Positions 8,153 through 16,761 of a stretch of DNA of 64,000 nt are shown here, piece by piece. A program made the position numbers and the translations under genes. Origin of the DNA: Streptomyces sp. TRM68367 (lineage in GTDB: Bacteria > Actinomycetota > Actinomycetes > Streptomycetales > Streptomycetaceae); the NCBI RefSeq assembly GCF_014495685.1, contig NZ_JACTVI010000032.1, positions 1 to 64,000 on the forward strand, written 5' to 3'. How positions within the stretch are numbered: position 1 is the first letter of the stretch; each line of letters opens with the position of its first letter. The notes under the pieces are model-generated. The model had not been told where the DNA came from, did no database searches, and saw nothing but the letters and a program-made list of their open reading frames with translations.

Positions 8153-9286
8153 TCAGCCGGCCTGCGGGGTCTCGGCCGTGGTCTCGGCCGTGCTGCCGGT
8201 CGTGGACTCGCTCGTGGTTTCGCTCGAGCTTTCGCTTGTACGACGCCTGCGTACGGCCCAGAAGACGCCGCTGCCCACGAGAACGGTGGCGCCGACGCCG
8301 ATGGTGCCCGCGAGGCCGCCGGATAGGCGGGCGTCGGTGATGTCCTTGACGCCGTAGTCGGCCAGCGGGGAGTCGGCGGCCGCGTGCTCCTCGGCCTTCT
8401 TGTCGATGCCCTGGTCGGCGGCGACCTTCTCCAGGCCGTCGGGGTTGGCGGAGGCGTAGAAGCTGACGACCCCGGCGAGGACCAGGGAGGTCGCCAGGCC
8501 CGTGATCCACAGCGTGCGGCGGGAGGTACGGGCGGCCACGGGGACGGGCTCCGCGTCCGGCGCGTCGACCAGCTCGCCGTTCACCCGCAGCTTCAGCTTC
8601 TGGCGCAGGCCGCGGGCGCCGTACACGAGGTCCGGGCGTACGGCGATCACGGCGCCGACGGTCAGCGCGGTGATCGCGGCCTCGCCGATGCCGATCAGGA
8701 TGTGCACGCCGACCATGGCGGTGGCGACCTTGCCGATGGAGACGTCGGTGGTGCCGCCGATCCAGTACAGCAGCGTGAAAGCCACGGCGGCGGCCGGCAC
8801 GGAGATCAGGGCGGCGACGAAGGAGGCGGCGGTGACGGAGCGGCGGGTGCGCGGCAGCACCTTCACCAGGCCCCGGAAGACCGGGTAGGCGGCGGCGGTC
8901 CCGACGATCGCCATGTCCGTGATGTTCACGCCGAGCGCGGTCAGGCCGCCGTCCGCGAACAGGACGCCCTGCATGAGCAGGACGACCGAGACGCACAGGA
9001 CCCCTGTGTAGGGGCCGACGAGTATCGCGGCCAGTGCGCCGCCGAGCAGATGGCCGCTGGTCCCGGCTGCGACGGGGAAGTTCAGCATCTGCACGGCGAA
9101 GATGAACGCCGCGACCAGGCCGGCCAGCGGCGCCGTCCGCTCTCCCCCACTCTCGAATTCGCTCGAGCGGGAGGTGCCCCCCTGCTCACGGCGCGCGCCG
9201 CGCAGGCTCACGGCGAGCGCGCCGGCGGCGGCGAGGCCGGTCGCGGCGGAGGTAGGGGCGTCTATGAATCCGTCGGGCACATGCAC
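8153..9286 (-). CDS. cbiM: ECF metal transporter substrate-binding subunit, CbiM-CbiN fusion (CbiM/NikMN)
   Basis: 377-residue fusion. The N-terminal 220 or so residues are CbiM/NikM: MHVPDGFIDAPTSAATG, where Met1-His2 coordinates the metal, then NFPVAAGTSGHLLGGALAAI and GVNITDM. The C-terminal part, from about residue 250, has two helices around an extracytoplasmic loop with the PDGLE motif of CbiN/NikN. It binds Ni(II) or Co(II) in the membrane. A Ser/Thr/Glu-rich tail follows the last helix. Residues 33-49 (ARREQGGTSRSSEFESG) are an insertion encoded by a dispersed Streptomyces repeat in the loop after helix 1. The Nur-like box upstream favours nickel as substrate. Confidence 0.9.
   Translation of the reverse strand: MHVPDGFIDAPTSAATGLAAAGALAVSLRGARREQGGTSRSSEFESGGERTAPLAGLVAAFIFAVQMLNFPVAAGTSGHLLGGALAAILVGPYTGVLCVSVVLLMQGVLFADGGLTALGVNITDMAIVGTAAAYPVFRGLVKVLPRTRRSVTAASFVAALISVPAAAVAFTLLYWIGGTTDVSIGKVATAMVGVHILIGIGEAAITALTVGAVIAVRPDLVYGARGLRQKLKLRVNGELVDAPDAEPVPVAARTSRRTLWITGLATSLVLAGVVSFYASANPDGLEKVAADQGIDKKAEEHAAADSPLADYGVKDITDARLSGGLAGTIGVGATVLVGSGVFWAVRRRRTSESSSETTSESTTGSTAETTAETPQAG
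9141..9182. repeat. Dispersed Streptomyces GC-rich repeat inside cbiM
   Basis: The segment contains CCCCCACTCTCGAATTCGCT followed by CGAGCGGGAGGTGCCCCCC. From memory, variants of this CTCGAGCGGGAGG-type element recur many times between genes in Streptomyces genomes. Here it sits in frame in cbiM and encodes GGTSRSSEFESGGE. It holds the small palindromes CGAATTCG and GCTCGAGC. Confidence 0.55.
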
Positions 9287-9289
9287 CGT

Positions 9290-9323
9290 TCGATGATAGT
9301 GGCTTGTTGCGAACTACTTGCAA
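9290..9323 (-). promoter_or_regulatory. Nur-like box overlapping the cbiM promoter
   Basis: On the minus strand, TTGCAA-GTAGT-TCGCAA (9323-9307) matches the Streptomyces nickel-uptake-regulator consensus tTGCaa-N5-ttGCAA at 11 of 12 arm positions. TATCAT (9297-9292) is a plausible -10, 9 nt downstream, leaving a very short leader before ATG 9286. The box would cover the -35 region, so Nur with Ni(II) would repress transcription. The consensus is recalled, not looked up. Confidence 0.65.
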
Positions 9324-9454
9324 GAGCCAGAGCCTCGTTCGTCGTGCATGTGGGATGTCCTACGCGAACGGGCATGTTCCGGAAAATATGCGACATTGGA
9401 GTGGGGGTGGATGCACAGCTTCCACACAGGTGGCGCAGCGTAAGGGGCCATCCG

Positions 9455-9820
9455 ATGTCCGTAGTCGAGCAGTATGCACGAGCCCATATCCTCACGGACG
9501 CGGACGACGTCCGGGTGCAGGAGGACAGCGAGGCCGTACCGGTGCGGCTGCGGTACGACCCCGAGGCGGATCCCCGTTCGGTGCGGGTGGGGCTGCCCGG
9601 TCCCCTGGCACACGAGTGGACCTTCTCCCGCTCCCTGCTGGAGCAGGGGCTGCGCGCGCCGGCCGGGAGCGGTGAGGTCCGGGTGTGGCCCTGCGGGCGG
9701 GTGCAGGCCGTGGTCGAGTTCCACTCCGCGCAGGGTGTCTCGGTGGTCCAGTTCGAGACGAAGGCGTTGCTGCGGTTCCTCCGGCGGACCTATATGACAG
9801 CCGAGCCCGTGACCCGGTAG
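9455..9820 (+). CDS. ssgE: SsgA-like sporulation cell-division protein, probably SsgE
   Basis: 121-residue SALP protein. Seen: VPVRLRYDPEADPRSVRVGL, HEWTFSRSLLEQGL and VRVWPCGRVQAVVEFHSAQG followed by VSVVQFETKALLRFLRRTY, which match the compact beta-barrel of the family. SALPs guide peptidoglycan synthesis and hydrolysis during sporulation septation and spore release. Identity as SsgE rests on place: in S. coelicolor ssgE (SCO3158) is next to two PBP genes, as here. ATG 9455 gives the family N-terminus MSVVEQYARAHI. It converges on the PBP gene with 6 nt between stops, so the pair probably shares terminator sequence. Confidence 0.8.
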   Translation: MSVVEQYARAHILTDADDVRVQEDSEAVPVRLRYDPEADPRSVRVGLPGPLAHEWTFSRSLLEQGLRAPAGSGEVRVWPCGRVQAVVEFHSAQGVSVVQFETKALLRFLRRTYMTAEPVTR

Positions 9821-9826
9821 GCCGAG

Positions 9827-11500
9827 TCAGCCGCCCATCTTGAGAAGCGCCGCCACGATCGGGCCCGCCGTGTCGCCGCCGTGGCCGCCCTGCTGGACGA
9901 CGCCCGCCGCAGCGAGGTCCCCGCGGTACGCCGTGAACCAGCCGTTCGGCTTCTTCTGGCCGTCGACCTCCGCCGAGCCGGTCTTCGCGCCGACGTCACC
10001 GGTCACCCCGGCCATCGCCTCGGCCGCCGTGCCGTAGGCCGCCGTGTACTTCATCAGCTCCCGCAGCTGGGACAGCGTGTCCGCGGACATCGTGCGGGAG
10101 GCCGTCGCCAGCTTGCGCCCGTCCACCCTCGGGGAGACCAGGTACGGCTGGTGGAACTCGCCGGCCTCGACCGTCGCCGACACCGACGCCATGTTCAGCG
10201 GGTTCATGCGGACCCCGCCCTGGCCGATCAGCGAGGCCGCCATCTGGGCCTGCGACATCACCGGCACCGCGCCGTCGAAGGACGGGACCCCGATCGACCA
10301 GTTGTTCAGGCCCAGGCCGAAGACCTGCTGCGCCTGCTTGGTCAGGTCGTCGTTCTTCAACTTCGGCGCCTGGCTGATGAACGCCGTGTTGCAGGAGCGC
10401 GCGAAGCTCGCCTTGAACGTGCCGTCCTTGATCTCGAACTTGTCGTCGTTGTGGAACTTCCAGCCGCCGTACGTGAAGTACTTCGGGCACGGGTGCGGCT
10501 TGTCCGCCGACGCCAGGCCCTTGTCGATGAGCAGCGACGAGGTGATGACCTTCATCGTGGAGCCGGGCGCGAGGGAGCCGAGGAACGCGGTGTTGAAGTT
10601 CTTCGAGGCGTTGGCCGCCGCGAGGATCTCGCCGGTCGAGGGCCGCAGCAGCACGACGGAGGCCTGCGCCTTCTTGGCGACCCGCTCCTCGGCGGCCTTC
10701 TGCAGGTTCGGGTCGAGCGTCGTCTTCACCGTGCCCGGAGTGCCCTTGCGCAGCTCCAGCAGGGTCTTGTCGGAGGACTGGGAAGACCGGGTGCCCTTGG
10801 CCCGCACCACGCGCAGCTCGATCCCGGCCTTGCCGCCCGACTCCTTGCCGTACTTCTCACGCAGTCCGTCCAGCAGCGGGCCGATCGAGGCGTACTTGGC
10901 GGTGGTCAGCTCGCCGCCGTCCCGGTCCAGCGCCTTGACCGGCGGCGTGCCCGACTCGCCGGTGACCAGCTTGTCGCCGTCCTGCAGATCGGGGTGCACG
11001 ACCGAGGCGTGCCAGTCGACCAGCGGCTTGCCGTCGCTGGTGCGCCGGACGACGGTCAGCGCGCTGTCGTACGTCAGCGGCTTGCTGATGCCCTCGTAGG
11101 ACACCGTGGCCTTGACGGAGAACGGGACCTTGTCGCCGGTGCGGGTGCCCGGGGTGAGCGTGACGTCCTTGAGGTGGGCGTCCTTGGTGTAGCCGGTGAG
11201 CAGGGCCGTCGCCGCGGCGGAGTCGTCGGTGGCTGCGGCGGCCTGCGGGACCTGGCCCGACTGCCACGCAGTGAGGAAGGTGTGGGCCGTGGTGGTGACC
11301 TCGGTCGCCGACAGCGGGCCGGTCTTGACCTTCGGCTTCCCGTCGGAGGAGGTCGTCCGCGCGCTGCTGTCGGCGGCCGCTCCGCCGCCGTACAGCGCGT
11401 AGACGCCGAAGCCGGCGCCGGCGACCACCACGGCGATCATCCCGCCGATCACGACGGGGTTGGTCTTCCGTCGCTCGGCGACGAGCCTTCTGTTGCCCAC
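9827..11500 (-). CDS. Class B penicillin-binding protein (transpeptidase)
   Basis: 557-residue bitopic PBP that cross-links peptidoglycan outside the membrane. Order: cytoplasmic MGNRRLVAERRKTNP, one helix (VVIGGMIAVVVAGAGFGVYAL), an NTF2-like MecA_N domain about residues 50-170, a PBP dimer domain, and the transpeptidase with SxxK at Ser314 (APGSTMKV), SCN, and K506TG (AKTGSAEV). The GTG at 11500 follows GGAA/GGAAG. Anything in frame above it is not conserved. Its paralogue is the next gene, 11596-13227, so the pair arose by duplication. Both lie beside ssgE, which suggests a role in sporulation-phase wall growth. That role is inferred. Confidence 0.92.
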   Translation of the reverse strand: MGNRRLVAERRKTNPVVIGGMIAVVVAGAGFGVYALYGGGAAADSSARTTSSDGKPKVKTGPLSATEVTTTAHTFLTAWQSGQVPQAAAATDDSAAATALLTGYTKDAHLKDVTLTPGTRTGDKVPFSVKATVSYEGISKPLTYDSALTVVRRTSDGKPLVDWHASVVHPDLQDGDKLVTGESGTPPVKALDRDGGELTTAKYASIGPLLDGLREKYGKESGGKAGIELRVVRAKGTRSSQSSDKTLLELRKGTPGTVKTTLDPNLQKAAEERVAKKAQASVVLLRPSTGEILAAANASKNFNTAFLGSLAPGSTMKVITSSLLIDKGLASADKPHPCPKYFTYGGWKFHNDDKFEIKDGTFKASFARSCNTAFISQAPKLKNDDLTKQAQQVFGLGLNNWSIGVPSFDGAVPVMSQAQMAASLIGQGGVRMNPLNMASVSATVEAGEFHQPYLVSPRVDGRKLATASRTMSADTLSQLRELMKYTAAYGTAAEAMAGVTGDVGAKTGSAEVDGQKKPNGWFTAYRGDLAAAGVVQQGGHGGDTAGPIVAALLKMGG

Positions 11501-11595
11501 TGCTCTTCCGTTCCTTCGCGAATCCCCAGGGTCCCCGTTGCCCCACGTGTCCCAACGACGGCTCCACCCTAGAGTCCCGTCCTGAGTGGATGACT

Positions 11596-13227
11596 TCAGC
11601 CGCCCGCTCGTAGCACAGCTGCGACAATCGGGCCGGCCGCCTCGCCGCCCCGGCCGCCCTGCTCGGTCATCGCCGCCGCAGCTGTGTCGCCCCGGAAGCC
11701 GGTGAACCAGCTGTTGGACTTCGCGACGCCGTCGACCTCGGCGGATCCGGTCTTCGCGCCGATGTCCCCGCCGAGCCCCGCCATGACGCCTGCCGCGGTG
11801 CCCTGGGTGGCGGTGAGCCGCATCATCTGCTTCAGCTGCGCGGCGGTGCTCGCCGACAGTCCCTTGGCCTGCGCGAGCTCGCGGCCGTCGAGGTCGGGCG
11901 AGACGAGGTACGGCTGGCGGAAGGTGCCCGTGATGGCGGTCGCGGTGACCGACGCCATGTTCAGCGGGTTCATCTGGACCTGTCCCTGGCCTATGGCGCC
12001 CGCCGCCCGGTCCGGTCCGGTGACGGTCGGCACGCTGCCGTCGACGGAGGTGATGCCGGTCTTCCAGTTGTCCCGGCCGAGCCCGAACCGCTGTTCGGCC
12101 TCCTGCGTCAGCGAGGCGTCGGTGAGCGGCTTCTCGTCGATGAGCTTGATGAAGGCGGTGTTGCAGGAGCGCAGGAAGCTGTTGGCCAGGGTGGCGTTCT
12201 CGTTGGGCTCCATGCCGGTGAGATTCTTGAAGGTCTGCCCCTGCCACACGGCGGTCGGCGGGCAGGGCGCCGGGTCGTTCATCGAGGTCACGCCGTTGTC
12301 GATGAGCATCGCCGCGGTGATGATCTTCATCGTGGAGCCGGGCGCGACCCGGCCCTCGAAGGCCGCGTTGAAGCCGTCCTCGCGGTGGTTGGCCACCGCC
12401 AGCACCTCGCCGGTGCTCGGCTTGACGGCCACGACGGACGACTCGGCGTACTGCTGCACCGCCTTCTCGGCCGCCGCCTGCACGTCCGCGCTGAACGTCG
12501 TCTCCAGCTTGCCCGCCTTGCCCTCGGCGAGGGTCAGCAGCGGGGTGTCGGCGGCGGCCTCGTCGGCGTGCCGGATCACCAGTTCGACGCCGGGGGTGCC
12601 GCCCGCCTTGTCGCCGTACTTGTCGCGCAGCGCGTCCAGGATCGGCCCGAGGGAGGGGTACTTCTCCTTCGTCAGCACCGTGCCGTCACGGTCCACGGCC
12701 TCGATCTGCGGGCTCGCCGACTCGCCGGTGACCAGGGTGTCGCCCTGCCTCAGCCCGGGATGGACCACCGACGGCCGCCAGTCGACCAGCGCCCGCCCGG
12801 AGGTCTTGCCGCGCACCACGGTCAGCTCGCTCTTGTACGTCAGCGGTCTGGACTTCCCGTCGTACGTCACCGTCGCCTTCACGGTGAACGGCGCGGTCGT
12901 CCCGCCGGCCCCGCCCGGCGTGATCCGCACATCGCTGATGTGCGCCTCCCCGCCGTAGGCGGTCAGCAGCGGCGTGGCCTCCGCGCTGTTGTTCGTGTAC
13001 GACGCCGCCGTCGCCGCGTCGCCCTTCTCCCAGGCCGCGAAGAACTTCCGGGTCGTCTCCTCGACCTCGTCAGAGCTCGGCGGCCCCGACTTCGACGCCA
13101 GCGGCCCGCTCGCGCCCCCTCCGCCGCCGCTCAGCGCCGACACGATGTTGTACGTGCCGTACCCGGCCCCGCCCACCATCACGGCGAACACGCCGCCGAT
13201 GACGGCGGCCTTCACACCCTTGTCCAT
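11596..13227 (-). CDS. Class B penicillin-binding protein (transpeptidase), paralogue
   Basis: 543-residue relative of the downstream PBP with the same plan: MDKGVKAAVIGGVFAVMVGG anchor, MecA_N domain (KFFAAWEKGDAATAASYTNN), dimer domain, transpeptidase with Ser298 in APGSTMK, SCN in RSCNTAFIK, and K492TG in AKTGSAEVDG. ATG 13227 has the G-rich ribosome site GGGGAGGGGG and puts the membrane anchor at the N-terminus. The 95-nt gap to the next PBP suggests co-transcription. All catalytic residues are present, so both copies should bind beta-lactams. Confidence 0.92.
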   Translation of the reverse strand: MDKGVKAAVIGGVFAVMVGGAGYGTYNIVSALSGGGGGASGPLASKSGPPSSDEVEETTRKFFAAWEKGDAATAASYTNNSAEATPLLTAYGGEAHISDVRITPGGAGGTTAPFTVKATVTYDGKSRPLTYKSELTVVRGKTSGRALVDWRPSVVHPGLRQGDTLVTGESASPQIEAVDRDGTVLTKEKYPSLGPILDALRDKYGDKAGGTPGVELVIRHADEAAADTPLLTLAEGKAGKLETTFSADVQAAAEKAVQQYAESSVVAVKPSTGEVLAVANHREDGFNAAFEGRVAPGSTMKIITAAMLIDNGVTSMNDPAPCPPTAVWQGQTFKNLTGMEPNENATLANSFLRSCNTAFIKLIDEKPLTDASLTQEAEQRFGLGRDNWKTGITSVDGSVPTVTGPDRAAGAIGQGQVQMNPLNMASVTATAITGTFRQPYLVSPDLDGRELAQAKGLSASTAAQLKQMMRLTATQGTAAGVMAGLGGDIGAKTGSAEVDGVAKSNSWFTGFRGDTAAAAMTEQGGRGGEAAGPIVAAVLRAGG

Positions 13228-13341
13228 GAAAGCGGCCCCCTCCCCGGATCCCCCAAGTTGCCGCTGCACTCTATGCGGTGGAAGTGACAATCGGGACGGA
13301 AGTTTTCCGTTTGGTGGCCGAACGGAGATCGCCGAGGACCC

Positions 13342-15093
13342 CTAAACCCAGGTATCCAGCCACATCCGCGAGCGCCAGCTGTCAATGGGGATCGCGGTGC
13401 CGGTGTACAGGGGCCAGAAATAAACAAAGTTCCAGGCGATCAGCAGGACCAGAACACCCGCACCCGTGGCGCCCGCGACGCGGCGGGCGTCGCTGGAGCC
13501 GGACGGGCCGATGATCGCGCCCAGCAGCATCGCGACCGCCAGGCACAGGAACGGGACGAAGACGACGACGTAGAAGTAGAAGATCGTGCGCTCCTGGTAC
13601 AGGAACCAGGGCAGGTACCCGGCCGCGATACCGCAGGCGATCGCGCCGGCGCGCCAGTCGCGGCGGAAGAGCCAGCGCCACAGGACGTACAGGATCGCGA
13701 AGCAGGCGACCCACCACAGCAGCGGCGTGCCGATCGCCAGCACCTCGCGGGCGCACTTCTCGCCCGCGTCGGCGGGGCAGCCGTCCTTGCCGGGCAGGGG
13801 CGACTCGTAGAAGTACGACACCGGGCGGCCGACGATGATCCAGCTCCACGGGTTGGACTGGTAGGTGTGCGGCGAGGAGAGGTGGATGTTGAACTCGTAC
13901 ACCTGGTGCTCGTAGTGCCACAGGCTGCGCAGCCAGTCGGGCAGAAAGGTCCAGTTGCCGCCCTTGCCATCGGTCGCGGCCCAGTTGCGGAAGTAGCCGC
14001 CGCTGCCGTCGGTGGGGGAGAGGATCCAGCCGGTCCAGGAGACGAGGTACGTCACGATCGCCACCGGGACCGTGGCCAGGAACGCCAGGCCCGTGTCGCG
14101 CCTGAGCACCGCCGTGTACGGGTGGCGGGCGCCGGCGACCTTGCGGGAGCCGACATCCCACAGGACGGCCATCACGCAGAAGGCGGCCAGGATGTAGAGG
14201 CCGTTCCACTTCGTGCCGATGGCCAGGCCCAGCATCAGGCCCGCCGCCCAGCGCCACGGGCGCCATCCCAGGCGCGTCGTCTCCGCGGTGTGCGCGTCGG
14301 GACGGACGCGGCCGGCCCCCTCCGCCCCGGCGGACGCCGTGAGCGCGGCCGCGAGTCTCGCGCGCGTCCTGTCCCGGTCGATCAGCAGACAGCCGAAGGC
14401 CGCGAGCACGAAGAACATCAGCACGCCGTCGAGCAGCGAGGTGCGGCTCATCACGAAGTGCAGTCCCTCCACCGCCATCAGCGCACCCGCCAGGCAGCCC
14501 AGGAAGGTTGAGCGGAAGAGCCGGCGCCCGATGCGGCACAGCATCAGGACGCTCAGCGTGCCCAGCAGCGCCGTCATGAACCGCCAGCCGAACGGGTTGA
14601 ACCCGAACATCAGCTCGCCGAGCCCGATGACGTACTTGCCGACCGGCGGATGCACCACGTACGCCGCGTCCGTCGGCAGCGAGACGTTCCCGCCCGAAGA
14701 CAGGATGAGGTCGTTGGCGTTCTTCCCCCAGCTGAGTTCGAAGCCGCGGTGGACCAGCGCCCAGGCGTCCTTGGCGTAGTACGTCTCGTCGAATATCACC
14801 GCCTTCGGGCTGCCCAGGTTCCAGAACCGCAGCACGCCGGCGAGGAGGGTGACGAGCAGCGGGCCGCCCCAGCCCGACCAGCGCAGGATCCGGTCCACGA
14901 GCGTCCCCGGCAGGCCGAGGGACGCCCACAGCCGCGGGCTCGGCTCCGTGTACGGCGGCACCAGCCGGTCCCTGACATCGCTGGTGGGACCCGCCGCATA
15001 GCCGAAGCGGCGCAGCCGCTGCTGCCAGGACGGCCGCTGGTCATGCGGGGCCTGGTCCTGCCGGGTGTCCATGGAGGACGCGGTACTGGTCAC
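13342..15093 (-). CDS. pmt: Dolichyl-/polyprenyl-phosphate-mannose protein mannosyltransferase (Pmt)
   Basis: 583-residue GT39 enzyme that transfers mannose from polyprenyl-phosphate-mannose to exported proteins at the membrane. Seen: the catalytic acidic pair in KAVIFDETYYAKDAW in the first loop, HPPVGKYVIGLGE, and about ten further hydrophobic segments. The C-terminal loop contains GRPVSYFYE and DWLRSLWHYEHQVYEFN, the conserved PMT_4TMC region. GTG 15093 (MTSTASSMDTRQDQ) is preferred. ATG 15072 is an alternative. It is a single-gene unit between the PBPs and the divergent rsmI. In S. coelicolor Pmt supports phage phiC31 infection and cell-wall robustness. Confidence 0.93.
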   Translation of the reverse strand: MTSTASSMDTRQDQAPHDQRPSWQQRLRRFGYAAGPTSDVRDRLVPPYTEPSPRLWASLGLPGTLVDRILRWSGWGGPLLVTLLAGVLRFWNLGSPKAVIFDETYYAKDAWALVHRGFELSWGKNANDLILSSGGNVSLPTDAAYVVHPPVGKYVIGLGELMFGFNPFGWRFMTALLGTLSVLMLCRIGRRLFRSTFLGCLAGALMAVEGLHFVMSRTSLLDGVLMFFVLAAFGCLLIDRDRTRARLAAALTASAGAEGAGRVRPDAHTAETTRLGWRPWRWAAGLMLGLAIGTKWNGLYILAAFCVMAVLWDVGSRKVAGARHPYTAVLRRDTGLAFLATVPVAIVTYLVSWTGWILSPTDGSGGYFRNWAATDGKGGNWTFLPDWLRSLWHYEHQVYEFNIHLSSPHTYQSNPWSWIIVGRPVSYFYESPLPGKDGCPADAGEKCAREVLAIGTPLLWWVACFAILYVLWRWLFRRDWRAGAIACGIAAGYLPWFLYQERTIFYFYVVVFVPFLCLAVAMLLGAIIGPSGSSDARRVAGATGAGVLVLLIAWNFVYFWPLYTGTAIPIDSWRSRMWLDTWV

Positions 15094-15223
15094 CGCGCCA
15101 TCGTAGGGAACCGATCTGTGCGAGTCCCGTGCATGGGGGGTAAGGGCGGGACGAGTTTGTTCCGCCCGGCGCCTTTCTGGGCGCGGACGCATCGGCTCCG
15201 GTTCGCCCTGCGAGGATGGGGGC

Positions 15224-16075
15224 GTGACTGGAACCCTCGTACTGGCAGGCACTCCCATCGGCGATATCTCGGACGCGCCGCCCCGGCTCGCTCAGGAACT
15301 GGCCGGCGCCGATGTCGTCGCCGCCGAGGACACGCGGCGGCTGCGGCGGCTGACACAGGCGCTCGGGGTGACGCCCAAGGGGCGGGTCGTGTCGTACTTC
15401 GAGGGGAACGAGGCCGCTCGTACGCCGGAGCTGGTGGAGGAACTGGTCGGCGGGGCGCGGTTGCTGCTGGTCACGGATGCCGGGATGCCGTCGGTGTCGG
15501 ACCCCGGGTACCGGCTGGTCGCCGCGGCGGTAGAGCGGGGGGTGCGGGTTACGGCCGTGCCGGGGCCGTCGGCCGTGCTGACCGCGCTAGCCCTGTCCGG
15601 GCTGCCCGTCGACCGGTTCTGCTTCGAGGGCTTTCTGCCGCGCAAGGCGGGGGAGCGGGTGGCGCGGCTGCGGGAGGCCGCCGAGGAGCGGCGCACGCTG
15701 GTGTACTTCGAGGCACCGCACCGCCTGGACGCCACGCTCGCCGCGATGGCCGAGGCGTTCGGGGCGGAGCGGCCCGCGGCCGTGTGCCGGGAGCTGACCA
15801 AGACGTACGAGGAGGTCCGGCGGGGGCCGCTGGGCGAGTTGGCGGCGTGGGCGGCCGAGGGCGTGCGCGGGGAGATCACCGTGGTGGTGCAGGGGGCGCC
15901 GGAGCGGGGGGCGGAAGAGGCCAGTGGGGAGGAACTGGTGCGGCGGGTGCGGGTGCGGGAGGAGGCCGGGGAGCGGCGGAAGGAGGCGATCGCGGCGGTG
16001 GCGGTGGAGGCCGGGGTGCCCAAGAGGGTGGTTTTTGATGCCGTGGTCGCTGCGAAGAAGGCGGGTTCGCCGTAG
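15224..16075 (+). CDS. rsmI: 16S rRNA (cytidine-1402 2'-O) methyltransferase RsmI
   Basis: 283-residue SAM-dependent methyltransferase of the SpoU-unlike tetrapyrrole-methylase fold (YraL/RsmI). It modifies C1402 in the ribosomal P-site. Seen: N-terminal LVLAGTPIGDISDAPPR, DVVAAEDTRRLRRL, VSYFEGNE, and the SAM-site TDAGMPSVSDPGYRLV, followed by VTAVPGPSAVLTAL. The length is normal. GTG 15224 follows GAGGATGGGGG. It is divergent from pmt with 130 nt between starts. The C-terminus VPKRVVFDAVVAAKK matches the family's small helical domain, so the gene is complete. Confidence 0.94.
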   Translation: MTGTLVLAGTPIGDISDAPPRLAQELAGADVVAAEDTRRLRRLTQALGVTPKGRVVSYFEGNEAARTPELVEELVGGARLLLVTDAGMPSVSDPGYRLVAAAVERGVRVTAVPGPSAVLTALALSGLPVDRFCFEGFLPRKAGERVARLREAAEERRTLVYFEAPHRLDATLAAMAEAFGAERPAAVCRELTKTYEEVRRGPLGELAAWAAEGVRGEITVVVQGAPERGAEEASGEELVRRVRVREEAGERRKEAIAAVAVEAGVPKRVVFDAVVAAKKAGSP

Positions 16076-16315
16076 GGGCTTGGAGGCCGTTGCGGGGCGC
16101 TTGGGTGTGCGCGGGTTGTAAAGGTGTTCTGAGCAGGGCGCATTTCGTTTGAGCGGGCGCCCCATGGGTTGGCAAAGGCGCCGGGGGGTTGCGAAAAGGG
16201 ACGCTCAAATCGACGCCAATAGTGGGCAGGGTCTGCTGCGTTCATGGCAGGGCGGCAGTCCACTGGGTGGCAGGGACGTACCGGTCCCTGGTCCAGCGGA
16301 CTAACGGGAGCTGGC

Positions 16316-16714
16316 ATGAGTGAGAGCGCAGCGCAGTCCGGCCTTCGCAACGGGGCGACCGCCGTCGTAAACGAGTCGTATTCCTTCGCCTGCATGCGTT
16401 GCGGGCACGGCTGGGAACAGTCGTACGAGATCGAGCATCACACGGACGCCGGAGGCCGCGAGTTCGTGCTGTACGTCGCGGACGGCCGCATAGTGCCGTC
16501 CCCGCTGAGCAGGCCCACGTGCCCGAACTGCGACAACCACCTGGTGCGCATCATGCGGCCGGGGCGGGTCGCGTCGGTGCGTGAGGCGGCGGACCGCCCG
16601 CACCGGGCTCCGCACGCCGGGCCCCCCGAGGAGTCGGCGGAGCCGAAGGAACCGCGGGAACGGCACTGGCACCTGTCCGACCTGCTGCACGCGTTCCAGC
16701 GCAAGGCGAGCTGA
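16316..16714 (+). CDS. Zinc-ribbon protein, unknown function
   Basis: 132-residue soluble protein. Two CxxC knuckles (SFACMRCGHGWE near residue 25 and RPTCPNCDNHLV near residue 80) form a likely zinc ribbon around a short beta-rich segment. A charged, Pro/Glu-rich linker and an amphipathic C-terminus (HWHLSDLLHAFQRKAS) follow. ATG 16316 has ACGGGAG upstream. It lies between rsmI and tatD, 240 nt after rsmI, so it probably has its own promoter. Homologues are seen in Streptomyces but no function is known to me. It could bind nucleic acid or act as a protein adapter. Confidence 0.8.
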   Translation: MSESAAQSGLRNGATAVVNESYSFACMRCGHGWEQSYEIEHHTDAGGREFVLYVADGRIVPSPLSRPTCPNCDNHLVRIMRPGRVASVREAADRPHRAPHAGPPEESAEPKEPRERHWHLSDLLHAFQRKAS

Positions 16715-16761
16715 CACCGCCTGCGCCGGGTGCGGGCATGCCCCTTTCGTAAGATCGGGGC

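Noticed and set aside
9287..9454. A cobalamin riboswitch before cbiM
   Set aside because: The leader from the predicted -10 to the start is only a few bases, and no B12-box or long structured leader is present.
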